DNA of 64,000 nucleotides. Origin: Candidatus Woesearchaeota archaeon. GTDB taxonomy: Archaea > Nanobdellota > Nanobdellia > Woesearchaeales > GW2011-AR4. Below are positions 62,620 to 64,000 of this stretch, piece after piece (the first letter of the stretch is position 1; each line of letters starts with the position of its first letter). The DNA is taken from assembly GCA_016187465.1 (NCBI GenBank), contig JACPJQ010000002.1, forward strand, positions 124,001 through 188,000. Reading direction: 5' to 3'. The position numbers and the translations under genes were made by a program. The notes under the pieces were generated by a model. The model worked only from the letters and a program-made list of their open reading frames with translations. It was not told where the DNA came from and did not search any database.

Positions 62620-64000
62620 TAATAAGGTGGGTTTGTGAGAAGTGCAATAAAAAATGGATTTATCCTCTTGAAAAGTGCGTATATTGCAAGGGCAACACTA
62701 CAAAGCAGAAGGGCAGCAAGATAAAAGTGATTGGCATAACAAAAGTCACTATTCCTTCCCCTATGCATCCGATTGTGCCTTACAACATTCTTCTTTTGCA
62801 GGATGAAAACGGCAATAGGATGCCAAGAAAAACAATGGATGATTATAAAATAGGGGATGACTTTATAGAGGAAAAAGCTAAAACAGAAAATGCTGTTGCA
62901 GTTGTAAAGACAAAGTATGATATTTATGAATCTATAAAGGAATCTCTTTGGCTTCTGGATAAGATTGAATTTCATAAAGAAGATAAAATATTAGTCAAGC
63001 CAAGTGTAATTGCTGCAGCATATCCTTATCAGGCAATAAACACAAATCCTGATTTTCTTAGCGCATTACTTTATATATTGTTTGAGTATGGAATCAAAAA
63101 AGAGAATATTATAATGGCAGAGCAGGCATTGATTAGCTCTGATTCAGCTGATGCCGCCTCTAAGTCAGGAATCTTGGAGGTATGCAAGAAGCATGGAGTA
63201 GGTTTTGTGGACATCTCAAAAGGGCCTTTTGAGGAAATTGAGTTTGACGGCTACAAATTTAATATATTTAAAGAAGCGCTTAGGAGAAAGGTCATAAATG
63301 CTCCGGTAATGAAAACAAACTTCCAGCTAGGCATTTCTGGCGCAGTTGAAAATCTGTCCAGGCTTGTTGATGAAAAAACGCAAAGGAGAATGTATTTTGA
63401 TGGTGTAGATGAAACACTTCCAAAACTGGTTAAGGCAGTGCCGGATGTGTTTACAATTGCCGATGCTACAAGCGGAATGCAGGGGCAAGGCCCACTGTCG
63501 CTAGGCGAGCCTGCTTTCCTAAACCTTGTCCTGGCAAGCAAGGATGCTGCTGCGCTTGATGCTGTTTTTTGCGAGATAGCTATGCTTGATATCCCCCCTC
63601 ATATTAGTTCTATAAAAGGTGCGGATATTAAGAAGATTGAAGTTGTTGGAAATGATGTAGACGCCTTGAGATATCCCCTAAAGCGGCCTGGCAAGAACGA
63701 AACGCCGCATCCTGACATTAAAGTTATTGATGGTGAAGCATGCCCTGCATGTCTAAACTTAATGTATAACTTAACATCGAGGCTTATCGGTTTAAGGGGA
63801 GAGCAGTTAAATATTGTCATAGGCTCTGCTTTAAGAGAGGATATGCTTAAAGGCAAGGAAAGGCTTGTAGCTTTGGGCGATTGTGCCATAAAAAAACTTG
63901 AAGAGCTTAACATTAAGCCAATGGCACAGCTCGCAGAAAACGTTGACAATGTTGAGCAGCTCGTTCTGTTTAAAAAAATGTTAACTTCTAAAGGAGAAAC
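62616..64000 (+). CDS. DUF35 (zinc ribbon-OB) fused to DUF362 domain, runs off the window
   Basis: At least 461 residues. Residues 1-110: WVCEKCNKKWIYPLEKCVYC (zinc ribbon of four Cys), then KVIGITKVTIPSPMHPIVPY (OB fold): the DUF35 protein that docks onto thiolases and HMG-CoA synthases. From about 128: LVKPSVIAAAYPYQ, TNPDFLSALLYILFEYG, INAPVMKTNFQLGISGAVEN, IADATSGMQGQGP and DAVFCEIA, the DUF362 family (uncharacterised, often beside Fe-S proteins). The start overlaps the thiolase stop (ATGA), a strong sign they act together. The 3' end is not visible. Confidence 0.85.
   Translation, partial: MIIRWVCEKCNKKWIYPLEKCVYCKGNTTKQKGSKIKVIGITKVTIPSPMHPIVPYNILLLQDENGNRMPRKTMDDYKIGDDFIEEKAKTENAVAVVKTKYDIYESIKESLWLLDKIEFHKEDKILVKPSVIAAAYPYQAINTNPDFLSALLYILFEYGIKKENIIMAEQALISSDSADAASKSGILEVCKKHGVGFVDISKGPFEEIEFDGYKFNIFKEALRRKVINAPVMKTNFQLGISGAVENLSRLVDEKTQRRMYFDGVDETLPKLVKAVPDVFTIADATSGMQGQGPLSLGEPAFLNLVLASKDAAALDAVFCEIAMLDIPPHISSIKGADIKKIEVVGNDVDALRYPLKRPGKNETPHPDIKVIDGEACPACLNLMYNLTSRLIGLRGEQLNIVIGSALREDMLKGKERLVALGDCAIKKLEELNIKPMAQLAENVDNVEQLVLFKKMLTSKGE

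Overview
The window is a gene-dense, AT-rich archaeal chromosome segment. The information-processing genes are archaeal: PCNA, a Hef helicase-nuclease, RadB, Hjc, a PriS-type primase, RNA polymerase subunits D and N, archaeal ribosomal proteins (S13, S4, S11, L18e, L13, S9), NAC, Sec61-beta, MBF1, tRNA splicing endonuclease, intron-bearing tRNAs and an archaeal RNase P RNA. TATA boxes lie about 25 nt upstream of many start codons, the leaderless pattern. A fused primase, bacterial-type GyrA, LeuRS and ScpB, and many small Cys4 and coiled-coil proteins suggest a DPANN-type (Woesearchaeota/Pacearchaeota-like) lineage. That placement is inference.

Layout. 0-5.3 kb: gyrA interrupted by an intein at the catalytic tyrosine (runs off the left edge), scpB, a PhoU-like gene, a secreted protein and a three-gene coiled-coil paralogue operon. 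5.3-12.1 kb: a structured repeat, tRNA-Leu(CAA), a methyltransferase, RNase J, PCNA, a CTP-dependent kinase-like membrane protein, a LAGLIDADG gene that overlaps tRNA-Gly, and two zinc-ribbon genes. 12.1-27.4 kb: a PIN/AbrB toxin-antitoxin pair, a hairpin-rich insertion in a dead zinc-ribbon gene, then mostly housekeeping genes (TraB, M50-like protein, Hef, HtpX, fused primase, Hjc, RNase Z, EndA, an RHH-nucleotidyltransferase fusion). 27.4-31.3 kb: 5S rRNA with an expansion, then an AT-rich island flanked by repeats that carries a papain-fold (C39-like) protein, a partner protein and a membrane protein, followed by a nuclease pseudogene. 31.3-40 kb: K+ channel, bacterial-type LeuRS, and the ribosomal/RNAP operon with a structured leader and a frameshifted rpoN. 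40-46.3 kb: tRNA-His with two introns, NAC/Sec61-beta, RNase P RNA and IS debris. 46.3-54.6 kb: RqcH-like protein, aminotransferase, kinase, and three cell-surface glycosyltransferases. 54.6-64 kb: RadB and a biotin-dependent acyl-CoA carboxylase set (carboxyltransferase, BCCP, BioY, biotin ligase, biotin carboxylase) beside a FabZ-like dehydratase, a broken thiolase and a DUF35-DUF362 fusion.

Functional themes. All four tRNA genes have introns and the splicing endonuclease is encoded here. The right-hand 9 kb looks like one acyl-CoA module: biotin uptake, ligation, carboxylation, condensation and dehydration. This could be an archaeal fatty-acyl route. The most unusual items are the tRNA-overlapping homing endonuclease, the T-loop intron of tRNA-His, the +1 frameshift in rpoN, a repeated covarying RNA motif in the S13 leader and beside tRNA-Leu, and the C39-like island.
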